A stretch of DNA of 64,000 bases from Chitinophaga ginsengisoli (GCF_003014595.1 NZ_PYGK01000004.1:124001-188000), one strand, 5' to 3'. Shown: positions 25,597-37,167, counted from the first letter of the stretch. Notes: generated from the letters alone by a model not told the origin. Numbers and translations: made by a program.

Positions 25597-26979
25597 ATGA
25601 CAGACAACTCCAGGAGAAAATTCCTCCGTAACCTCGGAGGTACAGCCGCCCTGTTGGGCGCCGGTTCATTGGCCGCTATAGGAAAAGAACAGGTCCACAT
25701 CCTTCAACCCAACACCCGCATTGCTGCCAACGATAAGATCCGTATCGGTTGTATCGGTATGGGCATTATGGGCTTCGGCGATTTAGAGACTGCGCTGAAA
25801 GCACCCGGTGTAGAATTTGTAGCCGCTGCCGACCTGTATGATGGGCATCTTGCAAAAGTCAAAGAGGTATATGGTAAAGACATCTTTACTACCCGCGACT
25901 ACCGCGAGCTGCTGAACAGGAAGGACATAGACGCTGTGATCATAGCTACACCTGACCACTGGCATGATACTATCTCTATTGATGCCATGGAAAAAGGAAA
26001 GGCGGTATACTGTGAAAAACCTATGGTACAGCAGATTGAAGAAGGGCATAAGGTCATTGCCACCCAGCAGCGCACAAAGGCCATTTTTCAGGTGGGTAGC
26101 CAACGTGTAAGTAGTATTGCCCTGGCAGAAGCAAAGAAGCGTTATGAGGCCGGAGAAATAGGCCAGCTGAACATGGTAGAGGCCAGGATAGACCGTCATG
26201 ATGCCCTGGGCGCCTGGCAGTATTCCATTCCGCCGGATGCTTCCCCTGCTACCGTCGACTTTGACACTTTCCTCAAGGATACGGCCAAAGTACCCTTTGA
26301 TCCTACACGCTTCTTCCGCTGGCGCAACTACCGGGCATATGGTACCGGTGTACCCGGTGATCTGTTCGTCCACCTCATCTCCGGACTGCACTTTATCACC
26401 GGTTCCCTGGGCCCTGAGCGCATCTTTGCCAGTGGTAACCTGGTACAATGGAAAGATGGGCGTGATGTTCCGGACGTTGTCGTGGCGATCTTTGATTATC
26501 CGGAAACAAAAGCGCACCCTGCCTTCCAGGTCACGTTACGTGTAAACTTCGCTGATGGTGGCGGTGGTGGTGAATTTACCCGCTTTATCGGTACCGACGG
26601 CGTACTGGAACTGGGATGGGACGATTTCAAAATAAAGAAACATAAACTTTCCTCAGCACCTGGTTATGGTGGTTGGGATACCTATAACACCTTTACAAAG
26701 GCTACCCAGGAAGCTTATGTGAAGCAGTATAATGCAAAATATCCGGAGGAAACACGCAAGCCGGCACAACGCTCAGAAAGTGCCTATGCTGCTCCGAGGG
26801 GATATGACGCCCGCCTGGACCACTTTATCAACTTTTTTGATGCCATGCGTACAGGCAAACCTGTGGTGGAAGATGCCTCTTTTGGGCTCCGCGCAGCAGG
26901 TCCTGCATTGGTTACCAATGAAAGTTACTTCAATAAAAAAGTGATCCATTGGGATGCCCAAAAAATGAAGATTGTGTAA
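25597..26979 (+). CDS. Tat-exported Gfo/Idh/MocA-family oxidoreductase
   Basis: The 460-aa protein begins with a twin-arginine signal (SRRKFLRNLGG followed by a small hydrophobic stretch), so it is exported folded with its NAD(P) cofactor. The Rossmann domain shows IGCIGMGIMGFGD, and the EKP motif (VYCEKPMVQQ) is the catalytic lysine region of the family. Substrates are usually sugars or inositols; the specific one is unknown. No carbohydrate-utilisation genes lie nearby; the next gene is a peptidase. Confidence 0.9.
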   Translation: MTDNSRRKFLRNLGGTAALLGAGSLAAIGKEQVHILQPNTRIAANDKIRIGCIGMGIMGFGDLETALKAPGVEFVAAADLYDGHLAKVKEVYGKDIFTTRDYRELLNRKDIDAVIIATPDHWHDTISIDAMEKGKAVYCEKPMVQQIEEGHKVIATQQRTKAIFQVGSQRVSSIALAEAKKRYEAGEIGQLNMVEARIDRHDALGAWQYSIPPDASPATVDFDTFLKDTAKVPFDPTRFFRWRNYRAYGTGVPGDLFVHLISGLHFITGSLGPERIFASGNLVQWKDGRDVPDVVVAIFDYPETKAHPAFQVTLRVNFADGGGGGEFTRFIGTDGVLELGWDDFKIKKHKLSSAPGYGGWDTYNTFTKATQEAYVKQYNAKYPEETRKPAQRSESAYAAPRGYDARLDHFINFFDAMRTGKPVVEDASFGLRAAGPALVTNESYFNKKVIHWDAQKMKIV

Positions 26980-27018
26980 CAGTATTAGTATTACATTCGT
27001 AGCCTCAATTTGTCACCT

Positions 27019-29151
27019 ATGAGGAAAGCCGCTGCATTTACCATAATGTTGTCAGGCATGGGCCTGTTTGCCTGTAAGGAAAATAAAAAAAGTATGTCAG
27101 CCGAAGTCAAAACAATAAAGCCACCGGTAGCGGAACAGATAGATACAGCAATGACCATACACGGTGATACCAGGATAGACAAATACTACTGGATGAATGA
27201 CCGTAATGATCCCAAAGTCATCGCGTATCTGAAAGCAGAGAATGCCTACCTGGATACCATGATGGAGTCTTCTGTGAATAAGAGGAAGAAGCTGTATGAA
27301 GAGATGAGAGGCCGCATTATGGAAACGGATGCCAGCGTGCCTTACCTGAAAGATGGTTATTACTATTATACCCGTTTTACCCAGGGCAAGGAATACCCGG
27401 TATACTGCCGCAAAAAGGGCAGTCTGGAAGGTACAGAGGAAGTGATACTGGATGTGAACGTACTGGCTGCCGGACATGACTACTACCAGGTAGGAGGCAT
27501 GTCTGTAAGCCCCGATGCACAATGGCTGGCCTATGGTGTTGATACAGTAAGCCGCCGTCAGTACACGATCTATGTCAAGAACCTGAAGACGGGAGAAGTA
27601 TTGCCTGAGGCGATTAAAGAAACATCCGGCAGCGCAGCCTGGGCAAGCGATAACAAGACTTTCTTTTATACAGTGAAGAACCCGGTTACACTGAGAGAGG
27701 AACGCATTCTGCGGCATGTAACCAATACGGACGTACGCACAGATAAAGAGGTGTTCAATGAGAAGGATGAGACCTTCTCCATTGGTGTAGGCCGTTCAAA
27801 ATCGGGTAAGTTCATCATGATACAAAGTCACAGTACGGTATCTTCCGAATACCGTATACTGGATGCTGCAAAACCTGATGGCGCATTCCGTGTTTTTGAA
27901 CCGCGCAGGCGCGACCATCTCTATGATATCGATCATCAGGATGATAAGTTTTATATCGTTACCAACTGGGAGGCTGTGAACTTCCGTCTCATGGAATGTC
28001 CTTTGGATAAAACCGCCAGCAGTAACTGGAAAGAGGTAATACCTCATCGTGCAGATGTATTGCTACAGGGCATTGAGCTGTTTCGCGATCATATGGTGCT
28101 GAGTGAACGTAAGAATGGTCTTACACAGTTACGTGTGATCAACTCACGTACAAAGGAAGATCATTACCTGAAATTCGAAGAACCTGCCTACGTTGCTTCT
28201 ATCTCTGTCAATCCTGAGTTTGATACGAAGACGCTGCGTTATTCATATACTTCCATGACAACGCCGGTATCTACTTACGATTACGACATGGATACTAAAA
28301 AGAATGAGCTGCGTAAACGACAGGAAGTATTGGGAGGATATGATCCGAAGGATTATGTCACAGAGCGCCTGTATGTTACTGCCAGGGATGGTGTGAAAGT
28401 GCCGGTATCTATCGTATACAAAAAAGGATTCGAGAAAAATGGCAAAGGGCCGCTGTTACTCTATGGCTATGGTTCTTATGGTCATAGTATAGAACCGTCT
28501 TTCAGCAGTAACCGTCTCAGTTTGCTGGACAGAGGTTTTGCTTATGCTATCGCGCATATCAGAGGTGGTGAGGAAATGGGCAGGCAATGGTATGAAGATG
28601 GTAAGCTGTTCAAGAAGATGAATACTTTCACCGACTTCATTGATTGTGCTGACTATCTTGTAAAAGCGCATTACACTGACAGCACACACCTCTACGCAAT
28701 GGGAGGCAGTGCCGGTGGGCTGCTGATGGGCGCTGTTATTAATATGCGTCCTACGCTCTGGCATGGTGTTATTGCAGCTGTACCATTTGTAGATGTAGTG
28801 ACAACAATGCTCGATGAAAGTATTCCTCTCACTACCGGTGAGTTTGACGAATGGGGCAATCCTAAGAAGAAGGAATACTACGACTATATGAAGGCTTATT
28901 CTCCTTACGATAATGTAAAGGCGCAGGCATATCCTAATATGCTTGTCACAACAGGCCTGCATGACTCACAGGTGCAATATTGGGAACCCGCTAAGTGGGT
29001 AGCCAAGCTGCGTGAATTAAAAACAGACAATCATACGCTGCTGCTGCATACCAATATGGAAGCAGGGCACGGTGGTGCTTCCGGCCGTTTCAAGAGCCTG
29101 GAGGATATTGCATTGCAATATGCATTCCTGCTGGATCTCGAAGGGAAGTAG
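27019..29151 (+). CDS. S9-family prolyl oligopeptidase/oligopeptidase B-like lipoprotein
   Basis: A serine peptidase with an N-terminal seven-bladed propeller and a C-terminal alpha/beta-hydrolase domain. The nucleophile is in GGSAGG, the acid in GLHDSQVQYWEP and the histidine in EAGHGGASG. The N-terminus is a lipoprotein signal (lipobox LFAC, Cys19), so it is probably periplasmic or outer-membrane bound and degrades short peptides. The frame can also start at TTG 27010, but ATG 27019 (710 aa) gives a proper signal peptide and is chosen. Confidence 0.93.
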   Translation: MRKAAAFTIMLSGMGLFACKENKKSMSAEVKTIKPPVAEQIDTAMTIHGDTRIDKYYWMNDRNDPKVIAYLKAENAYLDTMMESSVNKRKKLYEEMRGRIMETDASVPYLKDGYYYYTRFTQGKEYPVYCRKKGSLEGTEEVILDVNVLAAGHDYYQVGGMSVSPDAQWLAYGVDTVSRRQYTIYVKNLKTGEVLPEAIKETSGSAAWASDNKTFFYTVKNPVTLREERILRHVTNTDVRTDKEVFNEKDETFSIGVGRSKSGKFIMIQSHSTVSSEYRILDAAKPDGAFRVFEPRRRDHLYDIDHQDDKFYIVTNWEAVNFRLMECPLDKTASSNWKEVIPHRADVLLQGIELFRDHMVLSERKNGLTQLRVINSRTKEDHYLKFEEPAYVASISVNPEFDTKTLRYSYTSMTTPVSTYDYDMDTKKNELRKRQEVLGGYDPKDYVTERLYVTARDGVKVPVSIVYKKGFEKNGKGPLLLYGYGSYGHSIEPSFSSNRLSLLDRGFAYAIAHIRGGEEMGRQWYEDGKLFKKMNTFTDFIDCADYLVKAHYTDSTHLYAMGGSAGGLLMGAVINMRPTLWHGVIAAVPFVDVVTTMLDESIPLTTGEFDEWGNPKKKEYYDYMKAYSPYDNVKAQAYPNMLVTTGLHDSQVQYWEPAKWVAKLRELKTDNHTLLLHTNMEAGHGGASGRFKSLEDIALQYAFLLDLEGK

Positions 29152-29167
29152 TCTGGTGTAGATATTT

Positions 29168-29204
29168 AAAAGCCCATAGGTCATCACGATCTATGGGCTT
29201 TTTT
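29168..29204. terminator. Bidirectional terminator between the S9 peptidase and murI
   Basis: AAAAGCCCATAG pairs with CTATGGGCTTTT across a short loop. It lies between the convergent S9 peptidase (+) and murI (-) genes. Confidence 0.88.
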
Positions 29205-29227
29205 ATTACTTGCTTTGGTTTATGTAA

Positions 29228-30046
29228 CTAAGGATTGATAAACTCCGTCTTCACTGTTTCTCCCAGAAATATCTCTGTCTGTTTTTCAAATATCACCGGA
29301 TCATCCGTAGTGAAATATTTCCGCGTACCATTCTTACTCAGCTGGACTTCCATCTCAGCATGACGATGCAGATAGTCTTTGAGACTATGCGCAACGATCT
29401 TTCCCTGGGACAGCAGCGTGATGCCTCCGGGAAGGAATTGCCGGATCTTTTTAGTCAGAATAGGGTAGTGGGTACAAGCCAATACCAACGTATCTATTTC
29501 AGGTGCGTCTGTCAGTATCTGATTAAGATATTTTTTGACAAAGTAATCAGCTCCTTCACTATTTGCTTCGCCATTTTCAACAATCGGTACCCACATCGGA
29601 CAGGCCAGCTGATGCACTCTCACATGTGGGAAGAACTTGTTGATCTCAATCGGGTATGATTGGGATGCAACGGTGCCATTGGTGGCCAGGATACCTACTT
29701 CACCGTTCTGCGTGAGCGTACCCACCATTTCAGTAGTAGGACGGATCACGCCAAGTACACGACGGTCTGGAGCAATACGCGGCAGGTCTTTCTGCTGAAT
29801 AGTGCGGAGCGCCCGTGCAGAAGCAGTATTGCAGGCCAGTATTACCAGCGGACAGCCCATATCGAACAAGTGCTGCACACATTGAAGCGTATAAGTGTGT
29901 ATAACATCAAAGCCGCGGTTACCATAAGGAGCACGTGCATTATCACCCAGGTAGATATAGTCGTACTGCGGAAGAGTGGCAATGATCTCTTTCAACACCG
30001 TCAATCCGCCATAACCGGAATCAAACACACCAATAGGTCCTGTCAT
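29228..30046 (-). CDS. murI: Glutamate racemase
   Basis: MurI makes D-glutamate for peptidoglycan. The 272-aa protein has the two catalytic cysteine regions ACNTASA and LACTHYP, and the N-terminal GVFDSGYGGLTVL. Its ATG overlaps the stop of the carbonic anhydrase gene by 4 bases, so the two are translationally coupled, with carbonic anhydrase first. Confidence 0.97.
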   Translation of the reverse strand: MTGPIGVFDSGYGGLTVLKEIIATLPQYDYIYLGDNARAPYGNRGFDVIHTYTLQCVQHLFDMGCPLVILACNTASARALRTIQQKDLPRIAPDRRVLGVIRPTTEMVGTLTQNGEVGILATNGTVASQSYPIEINKFFPHVRVHQLACPMWVPIVENGEANSEGADYFVKKYLNQILTDAPEIDTLVLACTHYPILTKKIRQFLPGGITLLSQGKIVAHSLKDYLHRHAEMEVQLSKNGTRKYFTTDDPVIFEKQTEIFLGETVKTEFINP

Positions 30047-30708
30047 TTGTCATCCTTTTTTTTCATTAAGCCCTGACCAGTCAGGTCATAAATTTCCTGG
30101 ATATTATGCAGGATACCTTCAAAGTCGATCTTCAGGTCAATGAGCCTGCCGGTATTGAGGTCGTATACCCAGCCATGTACGGTAGGATAGCCTCTTTCAA
30201 CATATGATTGCTGTACAGCAGCGGTTTTGATAACATTCACGCATTGTTCCTGTACATTCAGCTCCACGAGACGGTTGTAACGGGCGTGATCATCTTCAAT
30301 AGCATCCAGTTCCTGACGGTGTAAACGGTATACGTCGCGGATATTACGCAACCAGGGGTTGAGCAGTCCGAGGTCGGCAGGCTGCATCGCTGCTTTCACG
30401 CCACCGCAGTTATAATGACCGCAAACGATGATATGTTTTACGCTCAGGTGCCGCACGGCATAATTGATGACAGACATGACACTCAGGTCCACGTTGTTCA
30501 CCAGGTTAGCGATGTTACGGTGCACAAATACTTCGCCTGCATCCAGTCCCATGATCTCATTGGTAGGCACGCGGCTATCGCTGCAGCCAATGTAAAGGTA
30601 GTCCGGGTTCTGTTCCACTGCCAGCTTTTCAAAGAATTCCTTGTCTGAGGCTGTTTTGGAAGCCATCCACATTCTGTTGTTCTCAAAAATCTCGTCGTAC
30701 CTGGTCAT
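30043..30708 (-). CDS. Beta-class carbonic anhydrase
   Basis: Interconverts CO2 and bicarbonate. The 221-aa protein has zinc ligands in CSDSRVP (Cys, with the Asp-Arg dyad) and GHYNCGG (His and Cys). It is cytoplasmic, supplying bicarbonate to carboxylases and carbamoyl-phosphate synthesis. It is read before murI and overlaps it by 4 bases. The functional link to murI is not obvious. Confidence 0.95.
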   Translation of the reverse strand: MTRYDEIFENNRMWMASKTASDKEFFEKLAVEQNPDYLYIGCSDSRVPTNEIMGLDAGEVFVHRNIANLVNNVDLSVMSVINYAVRHLSVKHIIVCGHYNCGGVKAAMQPADLGLLNPWLRNIRDVYRLHRQELDAIEDDHARYNRLVELNVQEQCVNVIKTAAVQQSYVERGYPTVHGWVYDLNTGRLIDLKIDFEGILHNIQEIYDLTGQGLMKKKDDK

Positions 30709-30934
30709 ATAGTAAGGAGTTTAATAAAGTTAGATTGCGTATAACATTCACGGATAGGGCGTAAAGATACATCACGACAGCTATTACTTTTTCAATAGCT
30801 GTAAGCAGTAAGAAGGTGATTGGTTGTCCCGTAGTCAGATTTCCCCCGAAACAGGGGGACGGATAAACAAACTCCTGAAATTATGGCCCCGGCCGTCAGT
30901 TTAAAACCATAACTGTAAAACCAGGAACATTTAG

Positions 30935-30942
30935 TAACTTTG
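30935..30942 (+). promoter_or_regulatory. -7 element of the ABC-F gene
   Basis: TAACTTTG fits TAnnTTTG and lies 23 bases before the ATG. No clear -33 TTG. Confidence 0.6.
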
Positions 30943-30950
30943 CGCCTTAA

Positions 30951-32612
<1,662 letters not shown>

Positions 32613-32660
32613 GCAACAGGCAGCTCCGGATGAGCTGTGTTTATAAAGATTAGTGTTTTG

Positions 32661-32722
32661 AAGGATCAGGAGTTGGGTATTAAGAATAAATTGTTCTTAA
32701 TGCCTGATTCCTGGTTTTTTTT
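32661..32722. terminator. Bidirectional terminator between ABC-F and response regulator genes
   Basis: An inner stem ATTAAGAA/TTCTTAAT and an outer ATCAGG/CCTGAT form a long interrupted hairpin, followed by T8 on the plus strand. It lies between converging genes. Confidence 0.7.
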
Positions 32723-33116
32723 AGAGGTAGTCTTTGATCTGCTGCATTTTCTCAGGATCCAGAGGCTTTGTGATGTAGGCCTTCAGTTCCGGCGTACGTT
32801 TCACTTTCTGTATGTCGCGCATATCAATGGAGGAGGAGCACATAATGATAGGGATCTGCTGGGTCAGGTTGCATTTAATACCACGGTAGGCTTCTATAAA
32901 ATCCCAGCCGTTCATCCGTTGCATGTTCATGTCCAGGATGATCAGTGATGGTAAGGGATGTCCTTTGGAATGCTGTAATTCTTCCAATGCATCCTCTGCA
33001 CAGAGGAATGAGGTCACTTCGAGATTTTCCCCATTCTGTTCTAACATTTTTTTCAGGATGAAATGGAATATTTCATCGTCGTCAACAACATACACCTGTT
33101 TAACGGTTTCCACCAT
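32721..33116 (-). CDS. Single-domain response regulator
   Basis: The 131-aa receiver domain has the acidic pocket VVDDDE, the phospho-acceptor Asp in LIILDMNM, the conserved Ser in CSSSIDMRD and the Lys in YITKPLDP. There is no output domain, so it works as a phospho-relay or protein-interaction module. The frame extends upstream to 33218, but the first 34 residues do not match a receiver; ATG 33116 (MVETVKQVYVVDDDE) is the sensible start. No histidine kinase lies nearby. Confidence 0.9.
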   Translation of the reverse strand: MVETVKQVYVVDDDEIFHFILKKMLEQNGENLEVTSFLCAEDALEELQHSKGHPLPSLIILDMNMQRMNGWDFIEAYRGIKCNLTQQIPIIMCSSSIDMRDIQKVKRTPELKAYITKPLDPEKMQQIKDYL

Positions 33117-33325
33117 ATATACCTGATTTTGCAAACTTAATCTTCCTAGTATTCGAGGGGGGTAACATAAAACACAGCTGATGTAATCCCCGGTTTCACA
33201 TGGTACAATCGAATGCAAATAAACACTAATTAATTATAATTTTATATATGATAATTGCCCAATAACTAATTGTTAACAAATTCTGAAACCTAAAAATATG
33301 GTCGTGTTTGCTTAAAATACATAAA

Positions 33326-33371
33326 AAATCCCGGATATCTACCTGCCTTGGCGGGTAAATATCCGGGATTT
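33326..33371 (-). terminator. Terminator of the membrane coiled-coil protein gene
   Basis: AAATCCCGGATAT pairs with ATATCCGGGATTT, and an inner TACCTGCC/GGCGGGTA continues the stem, so 22 positions on each side pair around TT with only two imperfections. Confidence 0.9.
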
Positions 33372-33394
33372 CTTATGTAATCAGGTGAAGACTA

Positions 33395-34357
33395 TTAGAA
33401 CAGTCCGCCTTTTTTCAGTGTCACCTTGCCTGAACCGATCTTGTAACCATCATGGTAGATCTCAACAGCATAATCGCCTGGTTTGAAATCTGAATTCTGT
33501 TTCCAGTCCATGCTTACGGTTTGTTTCTGACCGGTAGCGTAGTTCACTGTTTTCTTGGCAGTGTATAATTTTTCAGTACCATCTTCCAGTGTGAATCTGC
33601 CGGAACCCAGCGCTTCTACTGCCAGTGGAGAGCCGTCAGGAGAAGTGATAGCAACGTACAATTCTTTATCACCGGTTGGAGCGATCCTGTTTTCATCCAG
33701 ATCGAAGCTTACACGCATCATGTCTGCGCGTTTAGCCTTGGTCGTTTCTACTTCCTTACCATTCTTTTTAATGTTGATAGGCTGCAGATGAATGTTGGAT
33801 GCATGTAATACAGAACCCAGGTTTACTTTCTTGTTCAGACTATCTCTCTGGGTACTTACTTCATCCCTTTCTTTGCGGGCGTTGTCACGCTCACCTGTCA
33901 GTACGATCTTTTCACCTTCGAGGCGTTCGATAGTTTCCGTATAGTTTTCAATGTTACCCTTCAGTGTTTCGATCAGACGACGGGCTTCAGCCAGTTCTTT
34001 CTGAGTAGCGTTTTTGTTGGAGAGGATACCCTGGATCCTCGCTTTCATATCGGCAATTTCCTTATCTTTTGTTTTTACCAGGCTATCCATGCGGCTGTTC
34101 TGGGAGATCAGGTCATCCAGACGCGCATTTGCGGCATTGTATTCCTGCTGTAAAGCATCTCTTGAAGTGGAGATAGAATCGATCTGTGTAGCCTGTTGAG
34201 CAATTTGATCGGTAGTTTTATTTTTGTCATACAACATGTAAATCCAAGTACCGGCCAATGCTGCAATCAATATACCATATATCAGACCATTACGGCTTCT
34301 AGGCTTTTCAGGTCCGGAGGATCCTGCCGCAGGCGTGTTAAAAGTGTTCTCAGTCAT
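33395..34357 (-). CDS. Membrane-anchored coiled-coil protein of unknown function
   Basis: The 320-aa protein has a short cytoplasmic N-terminus, one transmembrane helix (LIYGILIAALAGTWIYML, about residues 25-42), then about 130 residues of heptad-like coiled coil rich in Glu/Lys/Arg/Asp, and a beta-rich C-terminal domain (LHASNIHLQPINIKKNG to the end). Topology suggests the coiled coil and C-terminus face the periplasm. The family is not recognised. A -7 element TACATTTG lies at 34416-34409 on the minus strand. Confidence 0.75.
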   Translation of the reverse strand: MTENTFNTPAAGSSGPEKPRSRNGLIYGILIAALAGTWIYMLYDKNKTTDQIAQQATQIDSISTSRDALQQEYNAANARLDDLISQNSRMDSLVKTKDKEIADMKARIQGILSNKNATQKELAEARRLIETLKGNIENYTETIERLEGEKIVLTGERDNARKERDEVSTQRDSLNKKVNLGSVLHASNIHLQPINIKKNGKEVETTKAKRADMMRVSFDLDENRIAPTGDKELYVAITSPDGSPLAVEALGSGRFTLEDGTEKLYTAKKTVNYATGQKQTVSMDWKQNSDFKPGDYAVEIYHDGYKIGSGKVTLKKGGLF

Positions 34358-34463
34358 AGTCGTTTTTGTGTTTTATAGTTAATTGTTATATGGTTAAAAC
34401 TAGTTATGCAAATGTAATTGTTAAAAGCACTTTATTATAAAAAAATATAAACCGTAGAAAATA

Positions 34464-35189
34464 GTGTTACCGAATATATCTTTAGATCAATTATTGCTGT
34501 TGGATATTGAAACAACTCCGGCTGTTGCGGCGTTCGATTTTTTACCTGACAATATGCAATCGCTCTGGGTGGACAAAATTGCAAAAACTTTGCCAGAAAC
34601 GGGGAACCCTACAGAAGCATATGCAGACAGGGCCGGGATCTACGCCGAATTCGGCAAAATCATCTGTATTTCAGTAGGGTTTTTTCACGTGGAAAGTGGT
34701 CGTTATCAACTACGTATAAAATCATTTTATAATGATGATGAAAAAGTTGTATTAACGAGTTTTTTAGAATTGGTAAATAAATTCCATATAAAATTTCCCC
34801 GTTTCCAGTTTGCGGGGCACAACATCAAAGAATTTGATATTCCTTTTATTTGCAGGCGATCTGTTATTCATCAGCTATCTTTGCCCCTGCCTTTGCAGAT
34901 CCATGGATTTAAACCCTGGGAGTTGCCGATGTTGGATACCATGCAGTTATGGCGGTTCGGAGACTTTAAGAACTATACTTCCCTGAAACTGATGACAGCT
35001 GTCATGGGCATTCCGACACCAAAAGATGATATTGACGGTAGTATGGTAGCAAAAGTCTACTGGCAGGACAAGGATCTGGAAAGAATTGCCAATTATTGCC
35101 AGAAAGATGTGGTAGCCGTTGGACAACTGCTGATGCGTTTTAAGGGCATTCCCTTACTGGAAACGGAAGACGTGGTGTATTCAAAATAA
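34464..35189 (+). CDS. Predicted 3'-5' exonuclease, DEDDy type (PolB-exonuclease-like)
   Basis: The 241-aa ribonuclease-H-fold protein shows the three exonuclease motifs: I in LLLDIETTP, II in GHNIKEFDIPF and III in YCQKDVVAV (Y-x3-D, the DEDDy form). It would remove nucleotides from 3' ends of DNA or RNA. It begins with GTG at 34464 and ends 6 bp before holA, a replication gene, so a role in DNA repair or replication is suggested by context. No polymerase domain is attached. Confidence 0.87.
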   Translation: MLPNISLDQLLLLDIETTPAVAAFDFLPDNMQSLWVDKIAKTLPETGNPTEAYADRAGIYAEFGKIICISVGFFHVESGRYQLRIKSFYNDDEKVVLTSFLELVNKFHIKFPRFQFAGHNIKEFDIPFICRRSVIHQLSLPLPLQIHGFKPWELPMLDTMQLWRFGDFKNYTSLKLMTAVMGIPTPKDDIDGSMVAKVYWQDKDLERIANYCQKDVVAVGQLLMRFKGIPLLETEDVVYSK

Positions 35190-35195
35190 TAAAGC

Positions 35196-36191
35196 ATGGA
35201 ATATCAGGATATTATAAAAGAGTGGAAGCAAAAGAAGTTTAAACCGCTTTACTGGCTGGAAGGGGAGGAGGATTTTTTTATCGATCAGGTCAGCAATTAT
35301 GCGGAACACCACCTGCTGGACGAAGCGGAGAAGGGGTTTAACCTGACCATTCTATATGGGAAGGAAACAGATTGGAGTACGGTCATCAATGCCTGCCGCC
35401 GTTATCCCATGTTTGCCGAAAGACAGGTAGTGGTATTGAAAGAGGCGCAGTCTATGAAAGATATCCTGAAGCTGGAAGCTTATATCGATAATCCGCTGGG
35501 TTCCACCATTTTTGTAGTGGCTCATAAACAGGGTAAGATAGACGGGCGTAGTAAACTGGCTAAACTGATCAAGGAGAAGGGAGTACTACTGAGTACAAAG
35601 AAGATGTACGACAATCAGCTACCTGCCTGGGTGGAAGCTTACGTAAGCGGCCTGGGAAGAGCCATTTCCCAGAAGGCGGGTATCCTGCTGGTAGATCATA
35701 TCGGTAATGACCTGTCCAGGATGGCCAATGAAATAGACAAACTGCTGGTCAATCTGCCGGCTGATAAAAAGATAGACGAGAACGATATTGAGAAATATGT
35801 AGGGATCAGCAAGGAATACAATGTGTTTGAATTGCAGAATGCTCTTGGACAGAAAGATATCAGCAAGGTGATGCGTATCATCCATTACTTTGCTGCCAAT
35901 CCCAAAGCAGGCCCTATACAGATGGTCCTGCCGGCATTGTATAATTTCTTCAGCAAGATGAACATGGTCTTTGGTGTAAAAGGCGGAGAAAAGGAGATTG
36001 CAGCCGCTTTAGGCGTACATCCCTTCTTTGTGAAGGATTATGTCAACGCTGCCCGTCAATACGGCGTAGAGGGCACGGAAAAGGCCATTTTGCTGCTGCA
36101 TGCCTATAACCTCCGCAGCATTGGTATCAATGACAGTGGTGTAGAAGATGGAGAGCTGATGAAGGAACTGGTATACAAGCTGATGTACTGA
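35196..36191 (+). CDS. holA: DNA polymerase III delta subunit
   Basis: HolA is the clamp-loader subunit that opens the sliding clamp. The 331-aa protein has the family's three-domain layout: N-terminal AAA-like domain without a working Walker A (WLEGEEDFFIDQVS), a middle lid, and a helical C-terminal collar (VHPFFVKDYVNAAR, HAYNLRSIGINDSG). It sits 6 bp after the exonuclease gene, probably co-transcribed. Confidence 0.92.
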   Translation: MEYQDIIKEWKQKKFKPLYWLEGEEDFFIDQVSNYAEHHLLDEAEKGFNLTILYGKETDWSTVINACRRYPMFAERQVVVLKEAQSMKDILKLEAYIDNPLGSTIFVVAHKQGKIDGRSKLAKLIKEKGVLLSTKKMYDNQLPAWVEAYVSGLGRAISQKAGILLVDHIGNDLSRMANEIDKLLVNLPADKKIDENDIEKYVGISKEYNVFELQNALGQKDISKVMRIIHYFAANPKAGPIQMVLPALYNFFSKMNMVFGVKGGEKEIAAALGVHPFFVKDYVNAARQYGVEGTEKAILLLHAYNLRSIGINDSGVEDGELMKELVYKLMY

Positions 36192-36231
36192 TAAACGACG
36201 GTGGCTGTGACTGTTGCACCGTTCAACATCT

Positions 36232-37167
36232 TCAGGACATCAGCACATTTTTCGCGGCAAGGCTGTCTTTGTCCATCTGGTCGATCAGGTCCTGAATATT
36301 GTCAAATTTCTGGTTAGCCCTGATATAACTGATCATCTCCACCCGCAGCATCCGGTCATAAATTTCCTGGCCGAAATCGAAGATATGCGCCTCCAGGCGG
36401 AGGTCTACACCATTGAAGGTGGGACGGGTACCTATGCTCATTACGCCGTTCAGCGGAACGGGTTGTTTATCCAGGTAGACTTTTATAGCATAAATACCCT
36501 GTGCGGGGATGAGTTTGCGTGGGTCTGGCAATTCAATATTGGCGGTAGGATAGCCCAGCTGCCTGCCCATTTTATCGCCGTGGATCACTTTTCCTTCCAG
36601 GAAGTAGTGATAGCCCAACAATTCATTGGCTAGCTGTATGTTCCCGTCCTGCAGGCTTTTGCGGATCTTGGTAGAGCTGACGGCCAGGTCATGGACTACC
36701 TGCTGGGGGATCTCCACCAGTTGAAAACCATACCGGTTCTGTTCTGCTTCCAGTAGTTCCAGCCCACCTTCGCGGTTATGGCCAAAACGGTGGTCGTAGC
36801 CGATAATGATCGTATGCGGATTGAATTTTTTGATCAGGAAATCTTCCAGATAAGCCTGGGCAGAAAGTTCTGAAAACTCTTTGGTAAAGGGAACGATCAC
36901 CAGGTGATCAATGCCTTGTTTGGCCAGCAGTTCGATCTTTTCTTCCAGGGTAGTGAGCAGCCTGACAGGTGCGCCGCCGGGTTGCAGTACTTCCCGTGGG
37001 TGAGGATCAAAGGTAATGATCACGGTTTCCCCGTCACAGGCCGCCGCAGTTTCCTGCAATTGCTGTATAATATAACGGTGACCGCTGTGAACGCCGTCAA
37101 AAGTACCAATTGTTATTACAGCCCGCCTCAAAGCTGGCAAATGGGTGAGGTCCCTGTGTATCCGCAT
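36232..37167 (-). CDS. ribF: Bifunctional riboflavin kinase/FAD synthetase
   Basis: Converts riboflavin to FMN and then FAD. The 311-aa protein has an N-terminal nucleotidyltransferase domain (TIGTFDGVHSGHRYII) and a C-terminal riboflavin kinase domain (GDKMGRQLGYPTANIE). It converges with holA. Confidence 0.96.
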   Translation of the reverse strand: MRIHRDLTHLPALRRAVITIGTFDGVHSGHRYIIQQLQETAAACDGETVIITFDPHPREVLQPGGAPVRLLTTLEEKIELLAKQGIDHLVIVPFTKEFSELSAQAYLEDFLIKKFNPHTIIIGYDHRFGHNREGGLELLEAEQNRYGFQLVEIPQQVVHDLAVSSTKIRKSLQDGNIQLANELLGYHYFLEGKVIHGDKMGRQLGYPTANIELPDPRKLIPAQGIYAIKVYLDKQPVPLNGVMSIGTRPTFNGVDLRLEAHIFDFGQEIYDRMLRVEMISYIRANQKFDNIQDLIDQMDKDSLAAKNVLMS

